A stretch of 64,000 nucleotides of DNA, from assembly GCF_009867135.1 (NCBI RefSeq), contig NZ_CP047226.1:1116001-1180000 (forward strand). The letters are read 5' to 3'. Source of the stretch: Moraxella osloensis (GTDB lineage: Bacteria; Pseudomonadota; Gammaproteobacteria; Pseudomonadales; Moraxellaceae). Each line of letters opens with the position of its first letter. The first letter of the stretch is position 1. Positions 1 to 7,249 of this stretch are shown in pieces. The notes beneath the pieces were generated by a model. That model did no database searches and had not been told where the DNA came from. It saw only the letters and a program-made list of their open reading frames with translations. The translations under genes and the position numbers were made by a program.

Positions 1-78
1 AATCGATAACCGACGGTCAAGCGCCGAGGTTTTGAGCTGTTCAAGCGGTTGGTTATCGTAATTTTGTGGATTTGCCAT
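1..78 (-). CDS. N-terminal fragment of a protein, possibly ABC1/UbiB-family kinase (cut by window edge)
   Basis: An open frame starts with ATG at 78 on the minus strand and runs off the left edge. Only 26 residues are visible (beginning MANPQNYDNQPLEQLKTSAL). A phrase of the type LKTSxxxRRLS resembles the start of the ABC1/AarF/UbiB-like kinase family, which I infer only weakly. A purD terminator lies between it and purD, so the two genes are probably transcribed separately. Confidence 0.4.
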   Translation of the reverse strand, partial: MANPQNYDNQPLEQLKTSALDRRLSI

Positions 79-111
79 ACAGGGTGCCTAATGTTTTTGA
101 AAGAAAAAGCC

Positions 112-149
112 AAATAAAAAGCAAATCATTTTAACACATGATTTGCTTT
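112..149 (-). terminator. Rho-independent terminator of purD
   Basis: Perfect 12-bp inverted repeat (118-129 with 138-149) and an 8-base loop. Read on the minus strand, the stem is followed by a T-rich run. It lies about 100 bases past the purD stop. Confidence 0.75.
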
Positions 150-251
150 GATTGTTGTTACCGATTTTTAATAAAGCCGATTAACACTTAGCGTAACCAC
201 TTGGTTTAACACAGTGGCTAGATGTCTAAATGCCATATCATTGGTTACTGG

Positions 252-1556
252 TTATTCGGCGCTAGATTGAATAGCCCGCCAACCGATATCACGGCGATAT
301 TGCATACCATCGAAGCTAATAGCGCCACAAACTGCTAAGGCTTTGGTTTGGGCATCCAAAATATCGTCACCGAGCGCCGTCACGCAAACCACACGACCGC
401 CATTGGTGATAATTTCACCATTATCAAAGGCTTTGGTGCCTGCGTGGAAAACTTTGACATCCATATCCGTTTGCCCATATTGTGACTCAAGTGATGGTAA
501 CCCATGGATAACATCGCCGTTACTCGCGCTTTCTGGATAGCCTTTGCTAGCCAGTACCACACCCAAGGCAGGACGCTCATCCCACTCGGTTTGTTTGGGA
601 AGATTGCCATCCAACCCTAATGCTATCAAGTCAACCATTGAGCCTTTTAGGCGCATCATAATGGGCTGTGTTTCTGGGTCACCAAAACGGCAGTTAAACT
701 CAATCACATAGGGGTCATTTTGGTCATCAATCATCAATCCTGCGTACAAAAATCCCGTATAAGGTGTGCCATTGGCGTTCATGGCATCGACCACTGGCTG
801 AATCACACGCGCAATCACCTTATCATGTACTTGCTGCGTCACCACGGGGGCAGGTGAGTAAGCACCCATCCCGCCTGTATTAAGACCGGTATCACCTTCG
901 CCAATACGTTTGTGATCTTGGCTGGTTGCCATCGGCAAGATATTGTTGCCATCTATCATACAAATAAAGCTGGCTTCTTCGCCTTGCAAGAACTGCTCAA
1001 TCACCACACGGCTGCCCGCATCACCAAATTTGTTGCCCGATAACATATCATTGATGGCGTCAACGGCTTCTTGTTCGCTCATCGCCACAATCACGCCTTT
1101 ACCCGCGGCTAAACCATCGGCTTTGATGACAATCGGTGCGCCTTCGGCTTTCACATAAGCAATCGCTTGTTCTGCATCGCTAAAAGTTTGGTATTTGGCG
1201 GTAGGGATATGGTGTTTTATCATAAAATCTTTGGCAAAGGCTTTTGACCCTTCAAGCTGCGCGCAATACGCCGTGGGTCCCCAGGCTTTGATACCTGCTT
1301 TTGTTAAGTCATCGACCATACCTGCCACAAGTGGTGCTTCAGGACCAACCAGCACAAAGGCAATGTCATTGTTTTGGCAAAATTGAATCACCGCCGCATG
1401 GTCTTTGACGTTTAAATCGATATTTTGTAGTTTATGTTCAAGCGCTGTGCCTGCATTGCCGTTGGCAACAAAAACTGTGCTAACTTTGCTATCTTTGGCG
1501 CATTGCCATGCCAATGCGTGCTCACGTCCACCTGTGCCAATTACTAAAATATTCAT
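252..1556 (-). CDS. purD: Phosphoribosylamine--glycine ligase (GAR synthetase)
   Basis: Cytosolic enzyme of de novo purine synthesis: it joins glycine to phosphoribosylamine using ATP. The 434-residue length is normal for the family. The N-terminal domain opens with a GTGGREHALAW motif (residues 7-17). The ATP-grasp core follows, with KADGLAAGKGV (about 145-155), NTGGMGAYSP (about 227-236) and EFNCRFGDPETQP (about 287-299), which carries metal-binding residues. The ATG start is immediately at the family N-terminus. It is divergent from rnhB with a 68-bp shared upstream region. purF lies far away in the window at 47.8 kb, so the purine genes are dispersed. Identification is secure. Confidence 0.97.
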   Translation of the reverse strand: MNILVIGTGGREHALAWQCAKDSKVSTVFVANGNAGTALEHKLQNIDLNVKDHAAVIQFCQNNDIAFVLVGPEAPLVAGMVDDLTKAGIKAWGPTAYCAQLEGSKAFAKDFMIKHHIPTAKYQTFSDAEQAIAYVKAEGAPIVIKADGLAAGKGVIVAMSEQEAVDAINDMLSGNKFGDAGSRVVIEQFLQGEEASFICMIDGNNILPMATSQDHKRIGEGDTGLNTGGMGAYSPAPVVTQQVHDKVIARVIQPVVDAMNANGTPYTGFLYAGLMIDDQNDPYVIEFNCRFGDPETQPIMMRLKGSMVDLIALGLDGNLPKQTEWDERPALGVVLASKGYPESASNGDVIHGLPSLESQYGQTDMDVKVFHAGTKAFDNGEIITNGGRVVCVTALGDDILDAQTKALAVCGAISFDGMQYRRDIGWRAIQSSAE

Positions 1557-1624
1557 ATTGTTTCCTTAAAAATGTAAAATAGCCGTATGGTAGGCATTGT
1601 AACAAATTTTGGGGTCTAAATTAA

Positions 1625-2347
1625 ATGACAAAACATTTTATTATTGGCGTGGATGAGGTTGGGCGAGGGCCGTTACTAGGCGATGTGGTGGTTTGTGCGC
1701 TCATCTTCGATAAGGCGATTTTATCTATCAAAGAAGATAGCCTAAGCACTGATTTACACACTGCTGATAGTGTAGGTATTAGCCACACTCATCCCCTAAG
1801 CGTGCTAACTGACTCCAAAAAACTGTCAGAGAAAAAGCGAGAAGCGTTATTTTCCTTGATTGAACAAACGGCGAGCGCGCATCAGGTTGTCAAAATTTCT
1901 GCCAGCTTAATAGACCAGCTCAACATCTTACAAGCGACATTACTGGGCATGAAACAAGCCGTGGCAGGCGTGATGGCGCGAATATTAGCGCAATACCCAA
2001 CGGCGACCTTTAGCATCATGGTGGATGGCAATAAACTGCCCGTGTTGTTTGATTTGCCCAATTATCAGCAAATTACGCATGAGCAAGCGATTGTAAAAGG
2101 GGACGGCAAACATGCGTGTATCAGTGGCGCCAGTGTGATTGCCAAAGTGACGCGTGACCGAGACATGGTGGCGTTGTCAAAGTTATATCCTGATTATGGC
2201 ATTGATAAGCATAAAGGCTATCCCACCGCCGCCCATATCCAAGCGATAGAGCATCACGGTATTTTGCCCATGCACCGCAAAAGTTTTGCCCCCATCAAAC
2301 AGAGGATTTTAGCCAAAAAAGGTGAACATACAGTCAATATCCGGTAG
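1625..2347 (+). CDS. rnhB: Ribonuclease HII
   Basis: Endonuclease that removes ribonucleotides and RNA from RNA-DNA hybrids. The catalytic carboxylates are visible: D10 and E11 in GVDEVGRGPL, D134 in VDGNK and D160 in VKGDGKH, with the conserved AKVTRDRDM just after. At 240 residues it is longer than the usual 200 or so. The excess is an insertion at about residues 31-57, between the first motif and TDSKKLS, and a smaller one between the DGN and KGD motifs. It stands alone, divergent from purD, and a GGGG run about 10 bases before the ATG may act as the ribosome site. Confidence 0.95.
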   Translation: MTKHFIIGVDEVGRGPLLGDVVVCALIFDKAILSIKEDSLSTDLHTADSVGISHTHPLSVLTDSKKLSEKKREALFSLIEQTASAHQVVKISASLIDQLNILQATLLGMKQAVAGVMARILAQYPTATFSIMVDGNKLPVLFDLPNYQQITHEQAIVKGDGKHACISGASVIAKVTRDRDMVALSKLYPDYGIDKHKGYPTAAHIQAIEHHGILPMHRKSFAPIKQRILAKKGEHTVNIR

Positions 2348-2560
2348 TAATGAGTGCAGGTCTAAATTCGCCTTGTGAGCGGTTTTAACTAGTAAGCTGT
2401 GCTGAGCGTGACGAGTAAAAAGATGGCCTTGCTCGCAGACCTGCAAGCTGTGCCCGATTTGTTTTCAACCTCTCGGTGGACAGCGCGCCAAACAAGGTCT
2501 GATAGTCGCCCTGTATGTTCAAATCCATCATAGCAAATTGTAGGCTTTTTTCAAACTAGC
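2348..2560. other. Unexplained intergenic stretch with a 9-bp inverted repeat
   Basis: This 213-bp space between the convergent genes rnhB and the DIP1984-family gene holds no open frame I can support. It contains inverted arms TGCAGGTCT (2355-2363) and AGACCTGCA (2437-2445) and two copies of AAGCTGTGC (about 2391 and 2445). It looks richer in G and C than other spacers here. I could not match it to tRNA, SRP RNA or 6S RNA by eye. Confidence 0.3.
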
Positions 2561-3037
2561 TTATACTAAATCAATCTGCCAATTAGCGGCTTGCAATTGG
2601 ATATTTAAGTTTCTGAGTTTCACCGCTATGTCATCTGTTTGTTTTTGCAGTTTGACCGGTTCAATCACTTTTTGCCATTTGATTTCTCGATGGCTATAAC
2701 GATCGCCTTCCGTCTTAGCATTATCAATCGCGGTTTGCAGCAGGCGATGGCGTTCGGCAAGTTCATCACGCTTGACTAAAGTGCTGAGCATGGTTGCACC
2801 ATCGGGCATGACAGCGATAGCATTGGTGCGATGGATATGGTCGATTAACGCATACAGCTCGCTCATGACTTGATTGGCTTGCAGCAGCAGTTCATTCGGG
2901 TTTTCACTTGGGGTATCGCCATCTTGGACTTTGACATTTTCAGCAATGCGCGATTTCAAGCTGGCGAGCTTTTTTTGCATATCGGCACGTCGTAACAAAG
3001 CTTCTGCAAGTTTCATGCTTATCTCCTGATTGGTCAA
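2561..3037 (-). CDS. DIP1984 family protein
   Basis: A 158-residue protein, mostly predicted helix with heptad-like leucines. It matches the DIP1984 (septicolysin-like) family by its pattern: an N-terminal KLAEALLRRADMQKKLASLK segment, a PNELL motif near residue 47, TNA near 71 and an IKWQKV segment near 125. The function of this family is not established. It contains no signal peptide or membrane segment, so it is probably cytosolic. Its ATG lies 14 bases after the stop of the GDPD gene on the same strand, so the two are likely co-transcribed. The start has a good AGGAG-like site. Confidence 0.8.
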   Translation of the reverse strand: MTNQEISMKLAEALLRRADMQKKLASLKSRIAENVKVQDGDTPSENPNELLLQANQVMSELYALIDHIHRTNAIAVMPDGATMLSTLVKRDELAERHRLLQTAIDNAKTEGDRYSHREIKWQKVIEPVKLQKQTDDIAVKLRNLNIQLQAANWQIDLV

Positions 3038-3051
3038 TTTAGTGGGTCAAT

Positions 3052-3930
3052 TTAAATGTTAAGCTCATATAATTGGGTTAAAAATTGGGTAGGATAATCT
3101 GTAATCACACAATCGACGCCCATCTCAATCAAGCGTTTTGCCACATCCACCTCATTCACCGTCCAAGCGGTGACTGTTAAGCCATAAATTTTGGCAATTT
3201 CCAACAGGGTTGGGGTGATAAGCGTATAATAAATGCCCACTTGGCTACATCCTAAGGCACAAGCGCGATTAAAGGTTTGCAATACTAAATTTTTACCCGC
3301 TGCATCAGGCGTCGGTAAAAAAGCAATTTGGCTTGCCAGCGTGGTTTTAGGCTCCAGCAATAAGCCTGTATGAAGCTTAAGTGGTAGTGATTGCTGTTGG
3401 TTTTGAATTTGGTACAAAATATCGGTATCAAAACTGGTCAAAGTGATGGGTAAAGCTTGCCATATTTCTTGTGATAATAGCCTAAGCAGATTTTTGACCA
3501 ATAGCGCTGGATGAGTTTTGGCATGGGTTTTGATTTCTAGTTCAATATGGCGAAAGTGTTGCAGATAGGGTGGTAAATCGTTTAGCAACAATACGTGATG
3601 TTTTAAAAACCCGAGTTCAAAACGTTGGGAAAAACGCCCATAGTCCGATTGTACAATGGCGTCTAATTCCGTCCATGTTTTATCAGCAATCCACGATTGT
3701 TGTCCTGCCAGCCGATTTAAAGTTTCGTCATGTACCACCACAAATTTGCCATCGGCGGTCATTTGGACATCAAATTCAACCCCATCAAGCTGCTTACCCT
3801 GTTTTTGTAATTGCTGCACGTAGGCAAATCCGTCTTGACAGTTCTCTAGCATTTCAGCGCGAGCAGCACGATGACCGAGTAAATAATACCTTTGATTTGG
3901 ATGGCGCATACGATGGCTCGCAATAGACAA
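3052..3930 (-). CDS. Glycerophosphodiester phosphodiesterase family protein
   Basis: Predicted to hydrolyse glycerophosphodiesters from phospholipid turnover into glycerol-3-phosphate and an alcohol. The 292-residue TIM-barrel family is recognised by GHRA (19-22), the nearby EN pair (29-30), EFDVQMTADGKFVVVHDE (about 52-69, metal ligands and catalytic His), ELEIKTH (about 131-137) and the C-terminal AWTVN plus ITDYP segments. No signal peptide is evident, so the enzyme is probably cytosolic (UgpQ-like) rather than periplasmic. Internal Met8 is an alternative start. It is followed directly by the DIP1984-family gene. Confidence 0.88.
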   Translation of the reverse strand: MSIASHRMRHPNQRYYLLGHRAARAEMLENCQDGFAYVQQLQKQGKQLDGVEFDVQMTADGKFVVVHDETLNRLAGQQSWIADKTWTELDAIVQSDYGRFSQRFELGFLKHHVLLLNDLPPYLQHFRHIELEIKTHAKTHPALLVKNLLRLLSQEIWQALPITLTSFDTDILYQIQNQQQSLPLKLHTGLLLEPKTTLASQIAFLPTPDAAGKNLVLQTFNRACALGCSQVGIYYTLITPTLLEIAKIYGLTVTAWTVNEVDVAKRLIEMGVDCVITDYPTQFLTQLYELNI

Positions 3931-4056
3931 TAAAATTTTATGACTAATAAAAATTATTACAACTAAATTTTATTATAAATAATAGTGAACAACTAGCCAA
4001 TTTGCAAAACTTTGCTTTATAATGGCATGGTAATAAATTCTGCGTGAAGGTGCCTT

Positions 4057-4878
4057 ATGTCTATGATTTTCCCACAAAATACGTTGTCAAAAAAAATGCG
4101 TACGCCGTTATTGTTGGCGTGTTTTGCCTTAACCGTGGTGGGATGTAGTCGCAATGAGCAAAAAGACGAGCAAACTGGCAGTGCTGCAAGCAGTGAGCAA
4201 AAGTCAATTGAAACGTCTGATATTGCCTGTAACAATGACAAGGCAACCAGTGCCATTCACAGTTATCTGGTCAATCGCATCGACCAGCAAGCCAAAAAAC
4301 AGTCTGACATCATTCAGCAGCAAGCAGGTACGGTGGTTGATATGACTATCTTGCAAAATGGCTTGTCGCAAGTGGCAATCAACCTAGAGAGCGTGAATGG
4401 TAGCAATGGTAAATGCCAAGCGACGGTGTCGTTTAATATGCCTCAAGCGCAGCTCGATAACGCCGATAAAATTTATACCCGTCTAAAAATGCCAGTCGCC
4501 GCCGAGCAAATCGCGTCGCGTGGTTATCAACTGCAAAATAGCACTTTAGTGGCAAACAATGTTGGCTTTGGGTTATCAGCCAGTGGCGCCAATTACCAAG
4601 TCAATAGCACCACAGGCGACGATGTGATTGGGCTAGTCGGTGAGATTATGGCAAATTCGGCATTAGCGCAAACGCTGACCCAGCCATCAGATAGCGCGGA
4701 TAAAAAATCGGTGAAAAAATCTGAGTCAACCACCTCAAATGCTGATACCAAATCAACCGCTACTAAGTCAGCGGCTAGCACAAGTACAGACAAATCGACC
4801 AAGTCAGTATCGCATGAAAAAGTCCCAACCGACACCAATGTAAAATTAACCATTGAAGAAAAAAATGAGCAATACTAA
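4057..4878 (+). CDS. Predicted lipoprotein of unknown function
   Basis: The 273-residue precursor has a basic start, a hydrophobic stretch and the lipobox-like ALTVVGC (about residues 24-30), so it is probably lipidated at Cys30. The middle (about 50-200) is a soluble domain I do not recognise, with cysteines near 57 and 114 that could pair. The tail (about 205-270) is a disordered Ser/Thr/Lys-rich segment. GAAGG about 6-10 bases before ATG 4057 supports this start; Met14 (4096) would give a shorter signal sequence. A consensus TATAAT lies at 4018-4023, but I see no convincing -35. It stands alone between divergent and unrelated genes. Confidence 0.75.
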   Translation: MSMIFPQNTLSKKMRTPLLLACFALTVVGCSRNEQKDEQTGSAASSEQKSIETSDIACNNDKATSAIHSYLVNRIDQQAKKQSDIIQQQAGTVVDMTILQNGLSQVAINLESVNGSNGKCQATVSFNMPQAQLDNADKIYTRLKMPVAAEQIASRGYQLQNSTLVANNVGFGLSASGANYQVNSTTGDDVIGLVGEIMANSALAQTLTQPSDSADKKSVKKSESTTSNADTKSTATKSAASTSTDKSTKSVSHEKVPTDTNVKLTIEEKNEQY

Positions 4879-4922
4879 CGTAAACCCCTGTTAGATGATG
4901 TGTTTAACGTATGTCACCCAGT

Positions 4923-4983
4923 CATCAATTTGTTTTAGCATGTTTTGATGTAGTAATGTGACTAAACATAAAACAAATTGATG
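4923..4983. promoter_or_regulatory. 15-bp perfect inverted repeat upstream of prpF
   Basis: CATCAATTTGTTTTA at 4923-4937 is matched exactly by its reverse complement at 4969-4983, with a 31-base spacer. The right arm ends 36 bases before the prpF ATG. It could be a regulator operator with two half sites or a leader hairpin; no U-run follows it, so a terminator is unlikely. Confidence 0.5.
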
Positions 4984-5019
4984 CATCAATTCTCTGCCTG
5001 CCACCATAAGGATATGAAC

Positions 5020-6201
5020 ATGGCTCATTTTGCCCCACAAATCGCTGTTAAAGCTACCTATATGCGCGGTGGTACGTCAAAAGGTACTTTTTTCAAGCTA
5101 GATGACTTACCTGAACGCTGCCAAACCCCAGGGCAAGCCCGAGATAGTTTTTTACTGCGGGTGGTGGGTAGTCCAGATCCGTATGGTAAGCAAATTGACG
5201 GTTTGGGAAATGGCTCATCATCAACCTCCAAAGTGGTAATTTTGTCAAAAACAGACGTTGCCGATCATGATGTGAATTATTTATTCGGTCAGGTCGCCAT
5301 TGACAAAGCGATGATTGATTGGTCAGGTAACTGTGGAAACTTAACCGCTGCGGTCGGTTCATTTGCGATTGCCAATGGCTTGGTGGATGCCAATAAAGTG
5401 CCACAAAATGGCATTTGTGAAGTGCGTATTTGGCAGCAGAATATCAGCAAAACCATCATCGCGCATGTACCCATGACCGATGGTCAAGTGCAAGAAACGG
5501 GCGATTTTGAGCTAGATGGTGTGACTTTCCCAGCAGCCGAAGTCAAAATTGAATTTATCGACCCTGTGGATAGCGATGGCGATATGTTCCCGACGGGCAA
5601 CTTGATTGACAAACTGGATGTACCTGAAATCGGTGAATTTGACGTCACGATGATCAATGCGGGAATCCCAACGATTTTTTTAAATGCCAAAGACTTGGGT
5701 TTTACGGGCGCTGAGCTGCAAAAAGACATCAACAGTAACCAAGAAATTTTGGCGAAGCTTGAAAAAATCCGTGCCCATGGCGCAGTTAAAATGGGACTAA
5801 TTGCAGCGTTAACAGAAGCTCAAACCCGTCAGCATACCCCAAAAATTGCTTGGGTTGCGCCACCCGCTGATTATACCGCCTCTAGTGGCAAAGCAGTCAA
5901 GGCAGGCGATATTGATTTGCTTGCACGCGCGATGAGCATGGGTCAACTGCACCATGCCATGATGGGTACAGCCTCGGTTGCGATTGGCACCGCAGCGACC
6001 ATTAAGGGTACGCTAGTCAACCAAGCGGCCGGTGGCAAAGCGTTGTCTGAAGTACGCTTTGGTCACCCATCAGGCACGCTACTGGTCGGGGGTGAGTCCT
6101 CACAAGTAGATGGTAAATGGCAAGCCAAAAAAGTGTCTATGAGCCGTTCAGCGCGCCGTCTGATGGTGGGTGAGGTGTATGTGCCTGGCGATGCGTTTTA
6201 A
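5020..6201 (+). CDS. prpF: PrpF-family isomerase (2-methylaconitate isomerase / AcnD accessory protein)
   Basis: PrpF proteins isomerise 2-methylaconitate in the methylcitrate route for propionate. Relatives act on oxalomesaconate, so the exact substrate is inferred. Family signatures: YMRGGTSKG (14-22), DGLGNGSSSTSKV (about 67-79), GNCGNLTAAVGSFA (about 105-118) with the conserved Cys, and GQLHHAMMGTASVA near residue 310. I chose ATG 5020 because AAGGA at 5008-5012 is correctly spaced; ATG 4978 upstream would add a non-conserved leader. The length of 393 residues is normal. No prpB, prpC or acnD is nearby, so the gene is isolated from its usual operon. Confidence 0.88.
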   Translation: MAHFAPQIAVKATYMRGGTSKGTFFKLDDLPERCQTPGQARDSFLLRVVGSPDPYGKQIDGLGNGSSSTSKVVILSKTDVADHDVNYLFGQVAIDKAMIDWSGNCGNLTAAVGSFAIANGLVDANKVPQNGICEVRIWQQNISKTIIAHVPMTDGQVQETGDFELDGVTFPAAEVKIEFIDPVDSDGDMFPTGNLIDKLDVPEIGEFDVTMINAGIPTIFLNAKDLGFTGAELQKDINSNQEILAKLEKIRAHGAVKMGLIAALTEAQTRQHTPKIAWVAPPADYTASSGKAVKAGDIDLLARAMSMGQLHHAMMGTASVAIGTAATIKGTLVNQAAGGKALSEVRFGHPSGTLLVGGESSQVDGKWQAKKVSMSRSARRLMVGEVYVPGDAF

Positions 6202-6231
6202 TCGACAAATCAGTCACAAGCCAACTTATAG

Positions 6232-6278
6232 CCCAATACCTAAGAGCCTAATAACTAAGTCCCCAATACCTAAGAGCC
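6232..6278. repeat. 30-bp direct repeat in the prpF-pgeF junction
   Basis: CCCAATACCTAAGAGCC occurs at 6232-6248 and again at 6262-6278. The second copy ends 5 bases before the pgeF ATG, so its AAGAG may serve as the weak ribosome site. Confidence 0.7.
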
Positions 6279-6283
6279 CAATA

Positions 6284-7192
6284 ATGACAGATAAGCACTC
6301 ACACTGGATTGAACTGACGCGCTCACCAAGCCAAGGGGTAACCGTGGTTCAAACCCTATCTGGCTGTGAGTCCCTGCCAAGAAAGTCAAGTAATTCAAGC
6401 AAGTCAAGCAATGATGCAGTGGGGCAGTCTAGTTTGAATGCTGTGTATGGTCAATTTAATCTAGGCTTGCATGTAGGGGATGATAGCATGCAGGTGCATA
6501 AAAATCGTGCGCACTTGCTGCAATCCTTGCAACAATATCATCCTGCATTAAACAGCATTCATTGGCTTAATCAAATCCATGGTAATGATATTTATCAGGT
6601 TACCGATAAAATTGGCACAGCAGCGATATCTGCTGATGCGCATATTACTCGTTTGCCTAACGTTGCCTTAGCGATTATGACAGCAGATTGTGTACCTGTC
6701 ATGATAGCCACCGATGCAGCAGATGATAACAAACTGATTGCGGCAATTCACGCTGGCTGGCAAGGTCTTAGTAAAAATATTATTGCGAAAACGGTGCAAA
6801 AAATGGTACATCAGTTTGACTTTGCAGCGGGGGACAATGCGCCTGCCGAAATGCACAAGCTCACTCGTGGTTGGCATGCTTGGATAGGCGCTAGCATCGC
6901 ACAATCGAGCTATGAAGTGGACAGTCGTGTCAAAGATGCTGTGTTGTCAGTGTTAAACGTATCTGAGGCTGTCGCTACCCAGTTGTTTCAGCCAAATGCT
7001 GATAAGGTCGGTCACTATTTTGCCGATTTGCCTGCGATAGCGGAATTACAGCTCAAGGCTTGTGGTATTCATCAGGTGCATAAAAGTGGTTTTGACAGCC
7101 ATGGTGATGCACGATTTTATTCGTATCGTCGGCAAATCCAGCATCAATTGCCTGCAACAGGTAGAATGGCAACGCTGATTTTTATGGATTAA
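6284..7192 (+). CDS. pgeF: Peptidoglycan editing factor / multicopper-like purine nucleoside phosphorylase
   Basis: YfiH/DUF152 family. Members have been reported to act on purine nucleosides and, in E. coli, to prevent misincorporation of serine into peptidoglycan stems. Motifs: NQIHGND near residue 98, SADAHITRLPNVALAIMTADC near 117-137 (Zn-binding Cys), AAIHAGWQGL near 157-166 (Zn-binding His), and the C-terminal DSHGDARFYSYRRQ. The open frame extends upstream to 6170, overlapping prpF, but those residues come from the intergenic repeat, so I place the start at ATG 6284 (302 residues). A Ser/Asn-rich insertion lies at about residues 35-50. Confidence 0.9.
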   Translation: MTDKHSHWIELTRSPSQGVTVVQTLSGCESLPRKSSNSSKSSNDAVGQSSLNAVYGQFNLGLHVGDDSMQVHKNRAHLLQSLQQYHPALNSIHWLNQIHGNDIYQVTDKIGTAAISADAHITRLPNVALAIMTADCVPVMIATDAADDNKLIAAIHAGWQGLSKNIIAKTVQKMVHQFDFAAGDNAPAEMHKLTRGWHAWIGASIAQSSYEVDSRVKDAVLSVLNVSEAVATQLFQPNADKVGHYFADLPAIAELQLKACGIHQVHKSGFDSHGDARFYSYRRQIQHQLPATGRMATLIFMD

Positions 7193-7202
7193 TTCAATCA
7201 TA

Positions 7203-7237
7203 AAAAAAGGCAGTGTGTTAATCATACTGCCTTTTTT
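7203..7237. terminator. Bidirectional terminator between pgeF and surA
   Basis: AAAAAAGGCAGT (7203-7214) pairs with ACTGCCTTTTTT (7226-7237), extended by three more pairs around the loop. A and T runs flank both sides, so it can serve the convergent genes. Confidence 0.9.
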
Positions 7238-7249
7238 GTGAAAGCTAAA

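Noticed and set aside
2515..2540. GTTCAAATCC resembling a tRNA T-arm
   Set aside because: The flanking bases do not form the T-stem or an acceptor stem, and no anticodon arm is found upstream.
6170..6283. Upstream extension of pgeF overlapping prpF
   Set aside because: The extra 38 residues are encoded mostly by the intergenic direct repeat and have no family similarity. ATG 6284 sits at the conserved start.
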